From: Sphingomonadaceae bacterium
GTDB taxonomy: Bacteria; Pseudomonadota; Alphaproteobacteria; Sphingomonadales; Sphingomonadaceae
Reading direction: 5' to 3'
Assembly (NCBI GenBank): GCA_947442095.1
Contig: CANEVG010000175.1
Coordinates: forward strand, 1 to 7,311
DNA length: 7,311 bases
Both the position numbers and the translations under genes were made by a program. Position 1 is the first letter of the stretch. Every line of letters begins with the position of its first letter. Shown one piece after another: positions 5,949 to 7,311 of the stretch. The notes under the pieces are model-generated. The model saw nothing but the letters and a program-made list of their open reading frames with translations. It did no database searches and was not told where the DNA came from.

Positions 5949-6833
5949 CTAAAGCCCTGCCGGAGCCGCGGCCGTCTGCGCCAGATAGATCTCGATAGCC
6001 GATGCCACAGCCCGCGAAAAATTGCGGCGCCAAACCGGGCTAGCCAGCGCGCGGGCATCGTCCGGACTGCTGATATAGCCTGCCTCGATCAGCACCGAGG
6101 GCAGATCGAGCGACTTGAGCACGACAAACGCCGCCTCACGGTCCGGATCGGTGTGGAAACGCACCGACTTTGCGCCCTCGCGCAGCACGAGGCCGGCAAA
6201 GCGCTTGGACCGCTCGCGCATTTCGCGCTGCGACAGATTGACGAGGATTGCGCTCACCGCATCGGATTGGCCGCCAAGCGGGACACCGTTGACCGTGTCG
6301 GCCTGATTTTCGCGCTTCGCCACCCGATCGGCCACAGCGTCGGACCCCTTGTCAGAGAGGGTGTAGATCGTCGCGCCGGTCGCCTCAGGCGATTCTGCCG
6401 CGTCGGCATGGACCGAAACGAACAGGTCTGCACCCAGCCGCCGCGCGATGCCGGAGCGTTCCTCGAGCGCGAGGAAGCGGTCACCGTCGCGCGTCAAGGC
6501 CACGCGCACCCGGCCATCGGCCAGCAGCGCTTCACGCAGCGCCTTGGCGAGCGCTAGCGTGACGGTCTTCTCCCGTTCACCCTTCTGACCACTGGCACCT
6601 GGATCATGGCCGCCATGCCCAGCATCGATCACCACCAGCGGGCGGCTCGCATCAGGCGGACCATCGACTTTGGGCAGGCCGATCTCCCCGGTGCTGCCTG
6701 GCAAGGCAAAGCGCACGACATAGTCCGGCACATACGGCGGTGCCGCCATGGCAATGGCCATCAGGATCGCCGCTGCTGCAACAACGGCTAGCGGCACCCC
6801 AAGGCCCGCTGCGATCAGCACATGCCTGTTCAT
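5949..6833 (-). CDS. N-acetylmuramoyl-L-alanine amidase (Amidase_3 family)
   Basis: A 294-residue zinc amidase that cuts the bond between MurNAc and the L-Ala stem peptide, used in daughter-cell separation and peptidoglycan turnover. An N-terminal hydrophobic segment (about 5-31, ending MAIAMAAPPY) is either a membrane anchor or a signal peptide that could be cleaved near AMA. The catalytic domain begins at about residue 65: VVIDAGHGGHDPGASG with zinc ligand His73, REKTVTLALA with Glu88, FVSVHADA with His142, and LIEAGYISS with catalytic Glu250. GVPLGGQSD at about 183-191 sits in the insert region. No AMIN domain or cell-wall binding repeats are present, so the enzyme is compact. The sequence after the fold is a short Ala-rich tail. 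The ATG at 6833 has only TAGG eight bases upstream. In related bacteria this amidase is commonly followed by PBP1A, as here. AmiC-like is a fair description, but I leave the symbol blank because the AMIN domain is absent. Confidence 0.93.
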   Translation of the reverse strand: MNRHVLIAAGLGVPLAVVAAAAILMAIAMAAPPYVPDYVVRFALPGSTGEIGLPKVDGPPDASRPLVVIDAGHGGHDPGASGQKGEREKTVTLALAKALREALLADGRVRVALTRDGDRFLALEERSGIARRLGADLFVSVHADAAESPEATGATIYTLSDKGSDAVADRVAKRENQADTVNGVPLGGQSDAVSAILVNLSQREMRERSKRFAGLVLREGAKSVRFHTDPDREAAFVVLKSLDLPSVLIEAGYISSPDDARALASPVWRRNFSRAVASAIEIYLAQTAAAPAGL

Positions 6834-6863
6834 CTGCGCAGCCTATGCAATGGCGATGTGATG

Positions 6864-6898
6864 CCGGTCCAGTGGCAATTGCGGCGAAAACGGACCGG
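6864..6898. repeat. Inverted repeat in the presumed amidase leader
   Basis: CCGGTCC (6864-6870) and GGACCGG (6892-6898) are perfect 7-bp arms separated by 21 nt that include the palindrome GCAATTGC. Its position, 31-65 nt upstream of the amidase ATG, fits either an mRNA leader stem or a dimeric regulator's operator. Nothing in the sequence decides between them. Confidence 0.4.
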
Positions 6899-6939
6899 AC
6901 TTGCCAAATGCACCGTGGTGACGGGATCGCAACATTTGC

Positions 6940-6967
6940 ATCATGGTTTTAATTGCTGGTTTGTAAA
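6940..6967 (-). promoter_or_regulatory. Candidate sigma70-type promoter for the amidase-mrcA transcript
   Basis: On the minus strand TTTACA (6967-6962) matches five of six -35 bases and CATGAT (6945-6940) four of six -10 bases, with a 16-nt spacer. It lies in the AT-rich core of an otherwise GC-rich region and would give a leader of about 100 nt for the amidase. Such a leader would carry the inverted repeat at 6864-6898. This is the best-placed promoter candidate I see, but alphaproteobacterial promoters often deviate from this consensus. Confidence 0.3.
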
Positions 6968-7228
6968 TCCGGTGCTAGCAAGTCAATTCTGGTACGAGCC
7001 CGAACCGGCTTTGTCTCAGCCTTCAACGGCACCCGGCACCGCGCAGCAGCGCATGGTGGCAAGCCTGCAAGAAGGCTTTGATCTGGCGCTGGTTTTCGGC
7101 CTCGCACCTGAACAGATCGCGGGGCGATCGTGGGCAGAAAGCCCGCCCTTCCCGCGCCAAAGGTTGATGTCTTGATGATTAATCGTGGTACGTTCGAGCC
7201 GAGGCCCCTTCACGGGGACCGTGCGGGC

Positions 7229-7263
7229 TTGGCGTTCACAGCTTCGCGCCAATCACTGTTTTT
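7229..7263 (+). terminator. Possible attenuator-like hairpin near the right edge
   Basis: TTGGCG (7229-7234) and CGCCAA (7247-7252) form a perfect 6-bp stem with a 12-nt loop. A run of five T (7259-7263) follows six bases later on the plus strand. The stem is modest and the T-run is displaced, so it is weak as a terminator. If a plus-strand leader for a gene beyond the window passes through here, this could be an attenuator or a regulatory hairpin. Confidence 0.22.
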
Positions 7264-7311
7264 GCAGCCGCCGCGAGCCATCTTCAAGTCAGACACGCAC
7301 CAACCGCCGCC

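Larger units (their letters stand above)
6834..7311. other. Long gene-free divergent region upstream of the amidase
   Basis: This 478-nt region has no gene I can support. From left to right it holds a GC-rich amidase leader with an inverted repeat (6864-6898), a locally AT-rich core (about 6931-6970) that suits promoters in both directions, and then a plus-strand stretch with several short perfect stems: AAGCCT/AGGCTT (7061-7078), GATCGC/GCGATC (7115-7129), GGGC/GCCC (7132-7144) and GGCCCC/GGGG-A-CC (7203-7220). The last 100 nt have no start codon with a ribosome binding site. From gene order in relatives I infer that rne may begin just outside the right edge and that this is its long leader, but no rne coding sequence is visible to confirm it. 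Confidence 0.5.

Noticed and set aside
5749..6033. Minus-strand frame of 94 codons between amidase and mrcA
   Set aside because: It overlaps the end of the amidase and the start of mrcA in a different frame, is Gly/Trp/Ala-rich, and has no ribosome binding site or similarity I recognise.
5919..6557. Plus-strand frame of 212 codons opposite the amidase
   Set aside because: Antisense shadow of a gene with all zinc ligands in place.
6948..6953. TTTAAT as a -10 box for a plus-strand promoter
   Set aside because: Good match on its own, but no acceptable -35 box lies 16-18 nt upstream. I cannot name a plus-strand promoter with confidence.
6948..6965. CtrA-like site in the AT-rich core (TTAA-N7-TTTG)
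   Set aside because: The second half does not match TTAA, so it falls short of the TTAA-N7-TTAA consensus.

Overview
The window looks like a core-genome segment of a high-GC alphaproteobacterium, most likely a member of Sphingomonadales. I infer this from the protein style, codon bias and gene order, not from any search. All six recognisable genes are on the minus strand, so they read from right to left. In transcription order they are: an N-acetylmuramoyl-L-alanine amidase (5949-6833), the bifunctional penicillin-binding protein PBP1A (mrcA, 3213-5759), an exported PrxQ/BCP-like peroxiredoxin (2555-3130), peptide chain release factor 2 (prfB, 1311-2438), a lipoprotein-type class I SAM methyltransferase (571-1314), and the first 187 residues of a nitronate monooxygenase-type flavoprotein (1-561), which runs off the left edge.

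The right part (amidase plus PBP1A) is a cell-wall module: one enzyme opens peptidoglycan and the other polymerises and cross-links it. Their translation starts share a near-identical stretch (AGGC or AGGCC followed by TGCGCAGATG). They are separated by 189 nt that hold a very GC-rich palindromic element. The peroxiredoxin follows PBP1A after 82 nt and has its own signal peptide. After another 116 nt with two inverted repeats comes prfB. It is coupled to the methyltransferase by a 4-nt TTGA overlap, and the methyltransferase stop lies in the ribosome binding site of the flavoprotein gene. These three genes are almost certainly one transcript.

The only long gene-free stretch is 6834-7311. It holds a locally AT-rich core (about 6931-6970) with a candidate promoter for the amidase, and then, read on the plus strand, a run of small inverted repeats up to the right edge. 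In related bacteria rne (RNase E) often lies divergently next to this amidase, so this may be the structured leader of rne. No rne start codon or coding sequence is visible here.

Nothing in the window looks like a mobile element, CRISPR array, defence island, tRNA or rRNA, and I do not see an undescribed multi-gene system. The points most worth a second look are: a prfB that lacks the programmed frameshift but keeps CTT-GAC at the equivalent place; a SAM-methyltransferase fold behind a lipobox and a TTG start; extracytoplasmic cysteine pairs in PBP1A next to an exported thiol peroxidase; the duplicated translation-initiation sequence; and the structured divergent leader.
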